Positions 17,551 to 27,234 of a stretch of DNA of 64,000 nt are shown here, in pieces (the stretch's first letter is position 1; each line of letters begins with the position of its first letter). Below the pieces are notes generated by a model. It was not told the DNA's origin, searched no databases, and worked only from the letters and a program-made list of their open reading frames with translations. The position numbers and the translations under genes are program-made. Origin of the DNA: Chitinophaga vietnamensis. GTDB taxonomy: Bacteria > Bacteroidota > Bacteroidia > Chitinophagales > Chitinophagaceae. The stretch is from positions 62,001-126,000 of the forward strand of contig NZ_CABHMS010000003.1 of NCBI RefSeq assembly GCF_902167635.1, in the 5' to 3' direction.

Positions 17551-18660
17551 ATGCAAAACTTCGTGAAGATAAGTTGCACCAGCAGTTTCATCTTTTTATT
17601 AGCCGGCGCTTTTTTTATCCAGAGCTGCGATGCTCCATCACAATCAGCCGCCAATGAAAAGCAGAAATATGTGATTCCCGACTCCGTGCTACGTACCCTT
17701 GAAATTGACACCGTACAAAACTGTCAGTTAGTGAATGCACTCACGCTTACCGGTAAGGTGACTTTCAACGACGACAACGTTTCCAAGATATTCCCGATGG
17801 TGAGTGGCAAGATCGAAGATATAAAAGTGATGCTGGGTGATTATGTAGAGAAAGGCCAAACCCTCGCCGTGATGAAAAGCTCTGAGATGGCGGGTTTCAG
17901 CTCCGACCTCGTGAACGCACAGGAAGGCCTGAAAGTAGCCAAGAAAAATATGGACGCTACGCAGGATATGTACAACAGCGGCATCGCGTCGCAGAAAGAC
18001 CTGCTGTCTGCACAGGCCGACTACCAAAAAGCGACCGCAGAATTGAGCCGCGTCAATAAAGTGCTCAACATCAACGGCGGTAACACACAAGGCGCTTACC
18101 TCGTGAAAACACCGATCAGTGGCTTTGTGGTGGAAAAACAGGTGACCAACAATACCATGGTGAGGGCAGATAATTCTTCCAGCCTCTTCACCATCTCCGA
18201 TCTTAAAAATGTATGGGTAATGGCCAATGTATACGAATCCAACATCGGACAAGTGCACCTAGGCGATAATGTAGATGTGACCACTTTATCCTATCCCGGA
18301 AAAGTGTTCCATGGTAAAGTAGACAAGATACTGAATGTGCTGGACCCTACGAATAAAGTGATGAAGGTAAGGATCGTTTTACCGAACGATGATTACGCAC
18401 TGAAGCCGGAAATGTTCACCAGCGTGCAGGTAGTGTACAAAGATGGCGGACAGGCACTGTGCATTCCTTCCAAGGCGCTCATCTTCGATCACAGCCAGAA
18501 CTATGTGCTGGTGTACAACAGCAAGTCTGATGTGAAGATCACGCCTGTTCAGGTGCAGAGCGCTATTGGCGACAAAACATATATTTCTTCAGGCGTGAAA
18601 GCCGGCGATAAAGTGATCGCTTCCCAGGCGATCCTGATTTATGATGCATTAAACAACTAG
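17551..18660 (+). CDS. czcB: CzcB-like periplasmic adaptor lipoprotein
   Basis: 369 aa from ATG 17551, which gives a lipoprotein signal with lipobox FIQSC (C26); earlier in-frame starts overlap the CzcC-like gene. A barrel-sandwich hybrid and alpha-hairpin follow: GKIEDIKVMLGDYVEKGQTL, NAQEGLKVAKKNMDATQD, then PISGFVVEKQV. It links the RND pump to the outer-membrane channel. The short spacing (19 nt after the CzcC-like gene, 5 nt before the RND gene) shows one operon. Confidence 0.9.
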   Translation: MQNFVKISCTSSFIFLLAGAFFIQSCDAPSQSAANEKQKYVIPDSVLRTLEIDTVQNCQLVNALTLTGKVTFNDDNVSKIFPMVSGKIEDIKVMLGDYVEKGQTLAVMKSSEMAGFSSDLVNAQEGLKVAKKNMDATQDMYNSGIASQKDLLSAQADYQKATAELSRVNKVLNINGGNTQGAYLVKTPISGFVVEKQVTNNTMVRADNSSSLFTISDLKNVWVMANVYESNIGQVHLGDNVDVTTLSYPGKVFHGKVDKILNVLDPTNKVMKVRIVLPNDDYALKPEMFTSVQVVYKDGGQALCIPSKALIFDHSQNYVLVYNSKSDVKITPVQVQSAIGDKTYISSGVKAGDKVIASQAILIYDALNN

Positions 18661-18665
18661 CGTAG

Positions 18666-21600
18666 ATGAATAAGTTTCTCAGAAAGATCATAGGCTTTTC
18701 GCTGAAGAATAGATATTTCATCTTCTTCGCCACATTTATTTTGCTGGTGTCGGGTATCATATGTTTCAAGAATATGCCCATTGAAGCATTCCCCGATGTC
18801 ACCAATACAGAGATCAGTATCATTACCCAATGGCCGGGCCGAAGTGCAGAAGAGGTAGAGAAATTCGTGACGATCCCGATCGAGATTGCGATGAACCCGG
18901 TGCAGAAAAAAACGAGCCTGCGTTCTACCAGTATCTTCGGGCTGTCGTTCATCAAACTGATCTTTGAAGATAAGATAACAGATAATGAAGCCAGGATACA
19001 AGTCAATAACCTGCTGGCCAATGCCAATCTCCCCGATGGGGTAAATCCCTCTGTGCAGCCACCAACGGGGCCTACAGGGGAGATCTACCGTTATACATTA
19101 AAGAGTTCTTTCCGGGATGTGAGAGAACTGAAAACCACGCAGGATTGGGTGATCGACCGCCAGATCAGGTCAGTGCCCGGCGTAGCGGATGTGGTGAGCT
19201 TCGGCGGTATGGTAAAAACTTATGAGATCCGCGTAGATCCCGGAAAGCTTACCACACTGGGCATTACGCCGCTGGATGTTTATAATGCCGTTGGCAAAAG
19301 CAATATCAATATCGGTGGCGATGTGGTTATCAAAAATGACCAGGCCTATGTAGTACGTGGTATTGGTTTGTTGAATGATATCAACGAGATCAAAAATATT
19401 ATCATTCAGAATGTAAACGGCATTCCTGTATTGGTGAAAGATGTGGCGCAGGTGGAGATTTCCAACCTGCCCAGGCTGGGCCATGTAGGCCGCTCCGACG
19501 CGATCGTGGATGCGAACGGCCGCCGTACCATCACCGATGAAGATGATGTGGTGCAGGCCATCATCATCATGCGTAAAGGAGAAAACCCTTCCGAAGTAGT
19601 GCAGGCAGTGAAGGAGAAGATCAAGAAGCTCAACAGCACCGTACTGCCGGCTGATACGAAGATCATTCCGTTCTATGACCGTGAAGACCTGATACATTAT
19701 GCTACCGAAACGGTGATGCACAACCTGATAGAAGGTATTCTGCTGGTAACATTGCTGGTATCGATATTCATGTTCAACTGGCGCACCACGCTGATCGTAT
19801 CTATCGTGATTCCTTTGTCGCTCCTGTTTGCCTTTATCTGCCTGCGTTTGATGGGAATGTCCGCTAACCTGCTCTCATTGGGTGCGGTGGATTTTGGTAT
19901 CATCATCGATGGCGCAGTGGTGATGGTGGAAGGGCTATTCGTCGTCCTTGACCACCAGGCGCGGGATGTAGGGATGGAGCGTTTCAACAAGATGGCCAAG
20001 ATGGGACTGATCCGCAAGAACGGCGCCCAGCTGGCCAAAGCGATCTTCTTCGCCAAAGTGATCATCATCACTGGTCTGATGCCCATCTTCGCCTTCCAGA
20101 AAGTAGAAGGTAAAATGTTCTCGCCGCTGGCTTATACACTGGGCTTTGCATTGCTTGGCGCTTTGATCATCACGCTCACGCTGGTGCCGGTGCTGATCAA
20201 CCTCCTGCTGAGAAAGAACGTGCATGAAAAACATAACCCGATCCTGCATTTCCTCACCGCCGTGATGTTGGGCGCTTTCGCGTTCACTTACAAGCACAAG
20301 AAAACAGCGGTATTTACGTCTTTCATCATCATTGGTATCGGCCTCTATTCCTTCAAGTTCCTGGGCACGGAGTTCCTGCCGGAGCTGAATGAAGGCTCTA
20401 TCTGGCTGAGGGTGCAGTTGCCGTACAGCGTATCGCTGGACAAATCGGTGGAAACATCAAAGCTGGTGCGTGCCTCGCTCATGTCCTTCCCGCAGGTGAA
20501 GAATATCGTATCTCAAACCGGCCGCCCGGACGATGGTACCGACGTTGCCGGTTTCTATAATAACGAGTTTGACGTAATGCTGTACCCGGAGAAATCCTGG
20601 AAACCGCATATCACCAAGGAAGAGCTGATAGAGCAGATGAATGCTAAACTATCTGTGATACCCGGCGCCTCGCTCAACTTTTCACAGCCGATCATGGATA
20701 ACATCGAGGAAGCTGTTTCCGGTGTGAAGGGCTCGATTTGCGTGAAAATATTTGGCGACTCGCTCAATTATATGGAAAGCCAGGTAGCCCGTGTGCACGA
20801 TATCCTGCGGACGGTAAGAGGTATTGAAGATCTGGGCGTGATCAAAAATACGGGCCAGCCGGAACTCAATATAGACCTGGATCAGCAGAAGATGGCGCTT
20901 TACGGTGTAGCCACTGCCGATGCCAATGCTGTTATTGAAATGGCCATTGGTGGTAAAGCAGCTACCACGCTCTATGAAGGTATCCGCAAATTTGATATCC
21001 GTTTGCGCTTCCCGGAAGAGTACCGTAAAACGGCTGATGATATCGGCAACCTGATGGTGCCTACGCAAAGCGGCTCCAAAGTACCGGTGAAAGAGATCGC
21101 GAAGATCGTGATGAAAACAGGTCCCTGCCTGATCTTCCGCGATGCGAACGAACGTTATTCCGCTGTGAAGTTTTCCGTGCGCGGCAGGGATATGGGTAGC
21201 ACCATTGCAGAAGCGCAGGAGAAAGTAAATAAAGTGGTGAAGCTGAAAAACGGCTACACGATGGTATGGCAGGGCGATTTCGAGAACGAGCAGCGCGCTA
21301 CCAAACGTTTGCAACAGGTAGTGCCTATCAGTTTGCTCCTCATATTTTTACTGCTCTTCGTGATGTTTGGTAACCTGATGGATGCGGGGCTGGTGTTCCT
21401 CAACGTGCCATTTGCCATCATTGGCGGCTTGCTGGCGCTGCATCTTACGGGCACTAACTTCAGTATCTCCGCAGGTATCGGCTTCATCGCCTTGTTCGGT
21501 ATCTGTATACAGGACGGGGTGCTGCTGATCACGGTGTTCAAACAAAACCTGGAAAAGATGCGGGGGCAGAATGCTTCCCTGTATACCGCGATCCGCTTAG

Positions 21601-21821
21601 GGGTGAACTCCCGTATCCGCCCGGTGATGATGACCGCGCTGATGGCGGCGATCGGCCTTTTCCCGGCAGCTATCTCACATGGTATCGGTTCCGAAAGTTC
21701 CAGGCCGCTGGCCAGGGTCGTGATCGGCGGTATCCTCTGCGCGATGGTGTTCTCCCTGTTGATCTTCCCGCTGATCTTCGGATGGGCATACCGGAAGTTT
21801 GATACAAAACATCCTGATTAA
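18666..21821 (+). CDS. czcA: CzcA-type heavy-metal RND efflux pump
   Basis: 1051 aa with 12 transmembrane helices and two large periplasmic loops. The proton-relay helix reads DFGIIIDGAVVMVEG with D409, D415 and E422. This DFGxxxDGA pattern is that of Zn/Co/Ni/Cd exporters (CzcA, HME1/2) rather than the Cu/Ag pump CusA, so a divalent cation is the likelier substrate. It takes metal from the periplasm or inner membrane and exports it through the CzcC-like channel. Its stop codon lies inside a 46-bp-arm palindrome. Confidence 0.93.
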   Translation: MNKFLRKIIGFSLKNRYFIFFATFILLVSGIICFKNMPIEAFPDVTNTEISIITQWPGRSAEEVEKFVTIPIEIAMNPVQKKTSLRSTSIFGLSFIKLIFEDKITDNEARIQVNNLLANANLPDGVNPSVQPPTGPTGEIYRYTLKSSFRDVRELKTTQDWVIDRQIRSVPGVADVVSFGGMVKTYEIRVDPGKLTTLGITPLDVYNAVGKSNINIGGDVVIKNDQAYVVRGIGLLNDINEIKNIIIQNVNGIPVLVKDVAQVEISNLPRLGHVGRSDAIVDANGRRTITDEDDVVQAIIIMRKGENPSEVVQAVKEKIKKLNSTVLPADTKIIPFYDREDLIHYATETVMHNLIEGILLVTLLVSIFMFNWRTTLIVSIVIPLSLLFAFICLRLMGMSANLLSLGAVDFGIIIDGAVVMVEGLFVVLDHQARDVGMERFNKMAKMGLIRKNGAQLAKAIFFAKVIIITGLMPIFAFQKVEGKMFSPLAYTLGFALLGALIITLTLVPVLINLLLRKNVHEKHNPILHFLTAVMLGAFAFTYKHKKTAVFTSFIIIGIGLYSFKFLGTEFLPELNEGSIWLRVQLPYSVSLDKSVETSKLVRASLMSFPQVKNIVSQTGRPDDGTDVAGFYNNEFDVMLYPEKSWKPHITKEELIEQMNAKLSVIPGASLNFSQPIMDNIEEAVSGVKGSICVKIFGDSLNYMESQVARVHDILRTVRGIEDLGVIKNTGQPELNIDLDQQKMALYGVATADANAVIEMAIGGKAATTLYEGIRKFDIRLRFPEEYRKTADDIGNLMVPTQSGSKVPVKEIAKIVMKTGPCLIFRDANERYSAVKFSVRGRDMGSTIAEAQEKVNKVVKLKNGYTMVWQGDFENEQRATKRLQQVVPISLLLIFLLLFVMFGNLMDAGLVFLNVPFAIIGGLLALHLTGTNFSISAGIGFIALFGICIQDGVLLITVFKQNLEKMRGQNASLYTAIRLGVNSRIRPVMMTALMAAIGLFPAAISHGIGSESSRPLARVVIGGILCAMVFSLLIFPLIFGWAYRKFDTKHPD

Positions 21822-21917
21822 TAATTACGGATTACGAATTAATAATTACGGATTTGTGGGGAGATCATTTCATCTCCCCACAAATCCGTAATTATTAATT
21901 CGTAATCCGTAATTATT
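21820..21917. terminator. Perfect palindrome with 46-base arms, bidirectional terminator
   Basis: Arms 21820-21865 and 21872-21917 are perfectly complementary around a 6-nt loop (CATTTC). Each arm contains two copies of TAATTACGGATT. The element covers the stop codons of both convergent genes: CzcA TAA at 21819-21821 and AI-2E TAA at 21913-21915. Transcript from either strand would fold into a very long hairpin. Confidence 0.85.
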
Positions 21918-22998
21918 CTTTGGGCGCCGGTACTTTTTTCTCTTTCTTCGTTTTAGCTTCTTCTCCCAACAATATCGCCCAGGGCTGCATCACGTCTATA
22001 TTCTCGAACATGATCTTCAGGATGGCGATGATCGGGATGGCGAGGAACATGCCCGGGATACCCCATAACATATTACCCAGTACTACGCCGATAATAGTTA
22101 CCAGTGCATTGATCTTTACTTTGGAGCCTACAATGCGCGGCAGCAGCACGTTGCTGTCCAGCAGGTGCACGAGGAACAACGCAATGCCCACCTGCAAAGC
22201 GGCAATGGGCGTGCCCGTTGTGAGCGTTACCAGCATGCTTAATATCAGCGCCGTGAAGATGCCGATATAAGGAATGATATTGAAGATCGCGGCCATGATA
22301 CCCAGCAGGGTGGCGTATTTGATACCCAGTATCCAGAACACGCTGCAGTTGAGGACGGCCACTACCAGCATTTCTATCATCAGTCCGCCTACATAGCTTT
22401 TGATAATGTAACGGGTGCTTGAGATCACGCCCAGTAACTTCTCCCGGTGCTTTTCCTGGAACACCCGCACCAGGAAGCTGATGAGCAAACGGCGGTACAG
22501 TAAGATGAAGAAAGAATACAACAACACAAAAACAATGAAGATCAGGAGAGAGGAGAGGGAGAGGAAAGTTTGGCTGATGAAGGTGGTGGCAGTGCCCAAA
22601 GTGCCCATGGCAGCCTTTTCCACATAGTTCAGCTGCATGCTGCTGTTGATGTGGAACTTTTCGTATATCCATGCCTGTAAGGAGTCGATTGTTAGCAGCA
22701 GTTTCTTTTGCAGCTGCGGAAAATCGGAGATAAACGATTCCATTTGCTTCGTCAGCAGCAATAGCAAGGATAGCAGCAGGATAATAAATACCAGCACGGA
22801 CACGAATGCTGCAAGTCCGCGGGGAAAGCGCCAGCGTTCCAGCAAATGCGCTACCGGCAACAGCATGATCGCGATCAGGAACGCGAAGATCAGCGGGATA
22901 AGTATCTCGCTGCCAATGCGCGCGATATACACGATCAATACAATCGAGAACAGCGTATACGTTAGCCTTGCATTGAACGGAAGTTTGATCTCACTCAT
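21913..22998 (-). CDS. AI-2E family transporter
   Basis: 361 aa with about seven to eight hydrophobic helices in the AI-2E/PerM pattern: FAFLIAIMLLPVAHLLERW near the N-terminus, IPYIGIFTALILSMLV, and the C-terminal GNMLWGIPGMFLAIPIIAIL. Members export AI-2 or act as Na+/H+ antiporters; the substrate here is unknown. The last codons and stop lie in the palindrome shared with the RND gene. Confidence 0.9.
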   Translation of the reverse strand: MSEIKLPFNARLTYTLFSIVLIVYIARIGSEILIPLIFAFLIAIMLLPVAHLLERWRFPRGLAAFVSVLVFIILLLSLLLLLTKQMESFISDFPQLQKKLLLTIDSLQAWIYEKFHINSSMQLNYVEKAAMGTLGTATTFISQTFLSLSSLLIFIVFVLLYSFFILLYRRLLISFLVRVFQEKHREKLLGVISSTRYIIKSYVGGLMIEMLVVAVLNCSVFWILGIKYATLLGIMAAIFNIIPYIGIFTALILSMLVTLTTGTPIAALQVGIALFLVHLLDSNVLLPRIVGSKVKINALVTIIGVVLGNMLWGIPGMFLAIPIIAILKIMFENIDVMQPWAILLGEEAKTKKEKKVPAPKE

Positions 22999-23094
22999 GG
23001 ATATGATGTTTTAATCAAATTTATAAAAAGAAATGATGGTGGTTGTTGCCAACATTTATTATTTTGTTTGTCTCCTGATTTAAAACCCGCAATT

Positions 23095-24177
23095 ATGAAA
23101 AAAATATTTCCGCTGTGTTTCATACTGCTATTCATCTCCATTACTGGTAAAGCCGCATTACCACTGGATTCCCTGCCGGTGAGAGGATTTTGCATTGCGG
23201 CGCCGCAAGCCTCGCACCTGGCGCCTTTCATCCGGTTCATCAAAGAGGAGCTGGCGCCCCGTCATATCAATACGCTGGTGCTGCGCGTCGATTTCAATTA
23301 CCAGTATCAATCGCACCCTGAGCTGCGGGATTCGGGCGCTTTATCGCAGCAGCAGGTAAAGGAGATCGTAAGAGTATGTAAGGAACATCATATCCGTTTG
23401 ATCCCGCAGATCAATCTACTGGGGCATCAGTCCTGGGCCGGTTTCACAACGGCCCTGCTGCGCGTGTACCCCGACTTTGACGAAACGCCCTGGGTGAAGA
23501 TGCCGGCGAAATATGTATGGCCCAATGCCGATGGCCTCTATTGCAAAAGCTATTGCCCCTTGCATCCGGGTGTACATAAAGTGGTGTTTGATTTGGTAGA
23601 TGAGATCTGTGATGTATTTGAAACGGATGCCTTCCATGCCGGGATGGATGAGGTATTTTATATCGGTGAAGATAAATGCCCGCGCTGTGGCGGCCGCGAC
23701 AAGGCCGAACTGTATGCCGGCGAAGTGTGGACGATCCGCAATCACCTCGCGCAAAAAGGCCGTGAGCTCTGGATCTGGGGAGATCGCCTGCTGGATGGCA
23801 AAACTACCGGACTCGGTATGTGGGAGGCCAGCTTCAACAATACGCATCGTGCTATTGACCTGGTGCCGAAAGATATTATGATCTGCGACTGGCACTACGA
23901 ACGCCCGGATAAAACGCCGGCCTACTTTGCGATCAAAGGCCTCCGTGTGATCACCTGCCCCTGGCGGATGCCCGCCAATGCTGTGTCTCAGCTGAAGGAT
24001 ATGTATGAATACCGCCGCTCTGCCACCGCAGAAATGAAGCCCCGCTACCAGGGCATGATGCAAACCGTTTGGTCTGGTGCCGAATATTTCCTCGACGAAT
24101 TTTATGGCCGCGGCAAACCGCAAAAAGATACAGTGAATACCAGCGCCAACTGCTTCCGTGCTGTGTTTGAGCGTTAA
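23095..24177 (+). CDS. Secreted GH20-like glycoside hydrolase
   Basis: 360 aa from ATG 23095, giving a signal peptide (MKKIFPLCFILLFISITG, cleavage near KAA). The TIM-barrel pattern resembles family 20 beta-N-acetylhexosaminidases: NTLVLRVDFNYQ, LIPQINLLGHQSWAG, then FHAGMDEVFYIGEDKCPRCGG. The Asp-Glu in AGMDE is at the place of the GH20 catalytic pair (normally GGDE). It is shorter than classic GH20 enzymes and lacks their N-terminal domain. It probably acts on amino-sugar glycans in the periplasm. Confidence 0.72.
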   Translation: MKKIFPLCFILLFISITGKAALPLDSLPVRGFCIAAPQASHLAPFIRFIKEELAPRHINTLVLRVDFNYQYQSHPELRDSGALSQQQVKEIVRVCKEHHIRLIPQINLLGHQSWAGFTTALLRVYPDFDETPWVKMPAKYVWPNADGLYCKSYCPLHPGVHKVVFDLVDEICDVFETDAFHAGMDEVFYIGEDKCPRCGGRDKAELYAGEVWTIRNHLAQKGRELWIWGDRLLDGKTTGLGMWEASFNNTHRAIDLVPKDIMICDWHYERPDKTPAYFAIKGLRVITCPWRMPANAVSQLKDMYEYRRSATAEMKPRYQGMMQTVWSGAEYFLDEFYGRGKPQKDTVNTSANCFRAVFER

Positions 24178-25100
24178 TAATGTTTCCTTAGCAGGGGAAT
24201 AAATATCTCGCAATACCGCGGTTGTGCCAGCGAAATAAAGAAATGATTGCCGCTCATCTTGAAGATGCCTTCTTTACAATTGCGCGAAATGAAATCGTAC
24301 ATGGGGATGCCGGCTGTGGCAAAGTCCATAGGCACGGGCAGTTTCAGGTAGCTGCCTCCGGGCATACGTTTGCTCATGAGATAGGAGAAATTGTTGCGCA
24401 GCTGCTCATGCGCATGGACGGCCGTATTGGGAATACAGATGCCGGCATACATCGACAGTTTTTCGTAGTCGGTAACCGGTACAGAGTCCAGCGTGCCGGT
24501 AATGATGCGGCTTTGCGGCAGGTCAAAGAGCGTGCGCATCTTCTGAAAGATGCCAAAGAAATGCGTCATCTTCGCGATCATTTCACCGATAGGATTCTGT
24601 CCGCGGGAGATGAGGGAATAATACAATATGCTATCTCCTACGGTTACCCTTTCGCAGCGTTCATAGCTGAAGAAGCTGCTGATAAGGTCAGCGCCGGCGC
24701 CGGCGGTGATCGTTTGTGTGATCTGTAAGGTGCGCTTTTCGTTGGGTAGTTCCAGTATGCGGCGGAAGCTGAGCGGGCTTTCGCCGAAATGCTGTTTGAA
24801 AGCTTTGCTCAAAGCGGCGGTGGTGGCGTATCCGCACATTTCGCTGATCTCGCCGATATTGTAACCGCTGTGCCGTAGCAGGCCTGCTGCAAGTTCCAGC
24901 CGGTGCCGCTTCACATAGTGCCAGAACGGCTCGCCCATGAAATCAGAAAAATTGTGGTAAAAGTAAGAGTAGGAGATACCCAGCCGCTCTGCTACTTCTT
25001 TGATGCTGAATTGGTCGCCGACGTGGTCGTCAGCAAAGCTGAGACCCTGCAAGGCAAGATTCTCCAGCTGCTCTTTAGTTAGACTGGCTGACTTGAACAT
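24174..25100 (-). CDS. AraC-family regulator with GyrI-like effector domain
   Basis: 308 aa. The AraC DNA-binding domain is N-terminal (about 10-115: FSIKEVAERLGISYSYFYHN, then IGEISEMCGYATTAALSKAF). The C-terminal half resembles the GyrI/Rob small-molecule-binding fold (ITGTLDSVPVTDYEKLSMYA, FDFISRN). Reversed domain order of this kind is found in Bacteroidota. The 3' end overlaps the GH20-like gene by 4 nt (convergent). The target is unknown. Confidence 0.85.
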   Translation of the reverse strand: MFKSASLTKEQLENLALQGLSFADDHVGDQFSIKEVAERLGISYSYFYHNFSDFMGEPFWHYVKRHRLELAAGLLRHSGYNIGEISEMCGYATTAALSKAFKQHFGESPLSFRRILELPNEKRTLQITQTITAGAGADLISSFFSYERCERVTVGDSILYYSLISRGQNPIGEMIAKMTHFFGIFQKMRTLFDLPQSRIITGTLDSVPVTDYEKLSMYAGICIPNTAVHAHEQLRNNFSYLMSKRMPGGSYLKLPVPMDFATAGIPMYDFISRNCKEGIFKMSGNHFFISLAQPRYCEIFIPLLRKHY

Positions 25101-25535
25101 AATTCCTTTTTTGGTTATTTCACGGGGATCAGGTACGATAAATTGCTTTCCAAGGGGCTTTCCCTGAACATCTCTACTACTTACAATATAGATTTTTTCA
25201 TCTTCATAACAATAAATTTTTAATAATCATTTTTTCATATTGATAATCATAGATATATAATTATAATTTAAATATAAGACTGGGGGAGCGAGCGCTTTTT
25301 TTCAGGAAAAATGAAAAAAAGCTGAAATGGACAAATTCGTTTCAAGCCGATTGAATAACTTTAGTCAACAACCTTTCCAGATGTAATCAACGGATTTACC
25401 TGATTGTTATGTGATCCTGTTAATGTGAGTGATCAGCCATTTTATTTAAAGAGATTTAGTCCTATCAAATCCTATTTGTGGTGTTGCGGTGGCCGCAACA
25501 CCATTTTTGCCAGAAAACACCACAATTGGAAAATT
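25101..25535. other. Intergenic region with three hairpins
   Basis: AT-rich spacer between the divergent AraC gene and the 84-aa membrane protein. It holds an 11-bp stem at 25294-25304 / 25312-25322 (GCTTTTTTTCA). Further on are two mutually exclusive 10-bp stems: 25480-25489 with 25493-25502, followed by ATTTTT, and 25476-25485 with 25516-25525. No gene is seen besides a longer in-frame extension of the downstream ORF, which I do not favour. Confidence 0.5.
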
Positions 25536-25790
25536 ATGTCAGATACGATTTATTATTTGATTGGATTGATGATCATTGCGGCTTTCGCGAGCCTGTTTTA
25601 CCTGGGTTGGCAGGTATTGATGCGGCTCCGCAAACAGTTGCAGATAGCGCATGTGAGCCTGTTGCAACAGGAGATGAAAGAGATGACCTTACTACAACGC
25701 CTGCACGATGTGAATGAGCGGTACCGCAAGCTGGAAGATAAGTTGCGGGAAGCGCAGGGAGAGCTGCGCCGCCGCCAGGAGCAGGCATAA
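25536..25790 (+). CDS. Small membrane-anchored coiled-coil protein
   Basis: 84 aa. One N-terminal transmembrane helix (about 5-28, YYLIGLMIIAAFASLFYLGW) is followed by a charged heptad-rich tail (LLQRLHDVNERYRKLEDKLR and EAQGELRRRQEQA) that should form a cytoplasmic coiled coil. ATG 25536 is chosen over the longer frame from 25404, because the extra 44 residues cross the terminator-like hairpin and resemble non-coding sequence. No family is recognised. Confidence 0.6.
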   Translation: MSDTIYYLIGLMIIAAFASLFYLGWQVLMRLRKQLQIAHVSLLQQEMKEMTLLQRLHDVNERYRKLEDKLREAQGELRRRQEQA

Positions 25791-25850
25791 CAGCCCATTT
25801 TATCCCTATTGCCTGCCTGTTGATACCGTTGTTTCCCCTATATTTACAGC

Positions 25851-26198
25851 ATGCAAGTTGTTTTTCAGATCACATCTGCAGAAGCGGATGCACATAAAGC
25901 CATGCTGGGACAATTGTTTAACCTCCTTGCAGATTTCAACAGCCGCCAACAACGTATAGCCGTGGAAGTGGTAGTACATGGCCTGGCTTTTCCCTTGTTA
26001 TATCACGCCCCTCATCCTTTTGCGGAGAAGGTTGTTGCTTTGCAGCAGCAGGCCGTCCGGTGGCTGATCTGCCGCAATACCATGGATAGTCATGACATCA
26101 AGGCGTCGCAGCTGTTTCCTTTTGTGGAAGTGGTGCCTGCTGCCATTGCGCACCTGGTCACACGCCAGCACGAAGGATGGGCCTATATCCGCTGTTGA
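25851..26198 (+). CDS. DsrE-like small protein
   Basis: 115 aa, single domain with the DsrE/DsrF-like Rossmann pattern (VVFQITSAEADAHKAMLGQL, then VEVVVHGLAFPLL and ICRNTMDSHDIKASQLFP). Relatives take part in sulfur relay or bind small ligands. A cysteine is present (C76, in LICRNTM), but a catalytic role cannot be shown. It lies alone on the plus strand 60 nt after the coiled-coil protein. Confidence 0.65.
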   Translation: MQVVFQITSAEADAHKAMLGQLFNLLADFNSRQQRIAVEVVVHGLAFPLLYHAPHPFAEKVVALQQQAVRWLICRNTMDSHDIKASQLFPFVEVVPAAIAHLVTRQHEGWAYIRC

Positions 26199-26361
26199 TG
26201 AATTGTTGATACAGAATCCATTTATTATTTTATTTTTACATTTTAATAATAAAAATTTATACGGGAAACGTATATGGATGCGCGTTACCGGGCATCGTTA
26301 CCAAATAAAAACGGGAGTATAAACGTTTAATACAGGACTAACCTCTTAAAAAACAGAAACC

Positions 26362-27234
26362 TTGAAAATCAGAAAATCTACCGGAATACTGTTGTTATTC
26401 ATGGCAGTTCCTTTTATCAGCCTTGCCCAGGATTGGCACGTGGGCGCTTTCCTTGGTATCAGTAACTACAGCGGAGATCTTACCGAAAAAAGAGTAGACC
26501 TCAGGTACACCCGTCCCGCGCTGGGACTGTTGGTGAGAAAGGATGTTAACCGTTATCTGACTATACGCGCCGCATTGACCTGGGGCATATTGACCGGCGC
26601 AGACAGCACCGCGACCGACAAATCGCTGAGAGCCCGCAACCTCAGCTTCCGCACCAATGTACTGGAAGGCAGCCTCATTGCAGAACTGAACTTTTTTGAC
26701 ATGGATGAAAGAGGATATACTCCCTACGTATTTCTCGGCGTAGGCGGTTTCGGCTTTGATCCGATGGGGAAAGACCGCTCCGGCAACTGGGTGCGTTTAC
26801 GCCCGCTGGGTACGGAAGGACAAGGCCTCCCGCAGTATCCCAGCCGGCAGCCTTATGATCTCTTTACTTTTTCCTTTCCTTTCGGCGCCGGTGTAAAGGC
26901 CAAGCTCAACGACCGCTGGACCCTCGGCTTCGAGATAGGCCTGCGGCCTACGCTCACCGATTACCTCGATGATGTGAGCACCACTTACGTAGATAAAAAT
27001 ACCTTGCTGGCTTATCGCGGCCAGGAGTCGGTAGATATGGCCTATCGTGGCGACCAAGTGAACAGCAAAGACATTCCGCCCGGCACCTATCCGCCTGATG
27101 GAACGATACGCGGTTCCTCCAAACATAAGGACTGGTACTCTTTCTCGGGCTTTACGATCACCTATCGCTTTGGCGGCGATGGCGGCAACAGGTGGGGTAA
27201 ACAGAAATCCCTGCGCTGCCCGGTGCTGAGATAA
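26362..27234 (+). CDS. DUF6089-type outer-membrane beta-barrel protein
   Basis: 290 aa starting at a TTG codon (26362). That start gives a proper signal peptide (KIRKSTGILLLFMAVPFISL, cleavage after AQ), while the first ATG would remove most of it. Alternating aromatic/hydrophobic strands, PYVFLGVGGFGF and FGAGVKAKLNDRWTLGFEIG, fit an eight-strand-like barrel. It matches the DUF6089 family of Bacteroidota outer-membrane proteins of unknown role. Confidence 0.75.
   Translation: MKIRKSTGILLLFMAVPFISLAQDWHVGAFLGISNYSGDLTEKRVDLRYTRPALGLLVRKDVNRYLTIRAALTWGILTGADSTATDKSLRARNLSFRTNVLEGSLIAELNFFDMDERGYTPYVFLGVGGFGFDPMGKDRSGNWVRLRPLGTEGQGLPQYPSRQPYDLFTFSFPFGAGVKAKLNDRWTLGFEIGLRPTLTDYLDDVSTTYVDKNTLLAYRGQESVDMAYRGDQVNSKDIPPGTYPPDGTIRGSSKHKDWYSFSGFTITYRFGGDGGNRWGKQKSLRCPVLR

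Noticed and set aside
18666-21821. Annotation of the RND pump as the copper/silver exporter CusA
   Set aside because: The relay helix has DFGIIIDGA with two Asp and Glu as in Zn/Co/Ni/Cd pumps, not the CusA pattern.
24222-24728. 168-codon plus-strand frame inside the AraC gene
   Set aside because: It is antisense to a well-supported AraC-family regulator.
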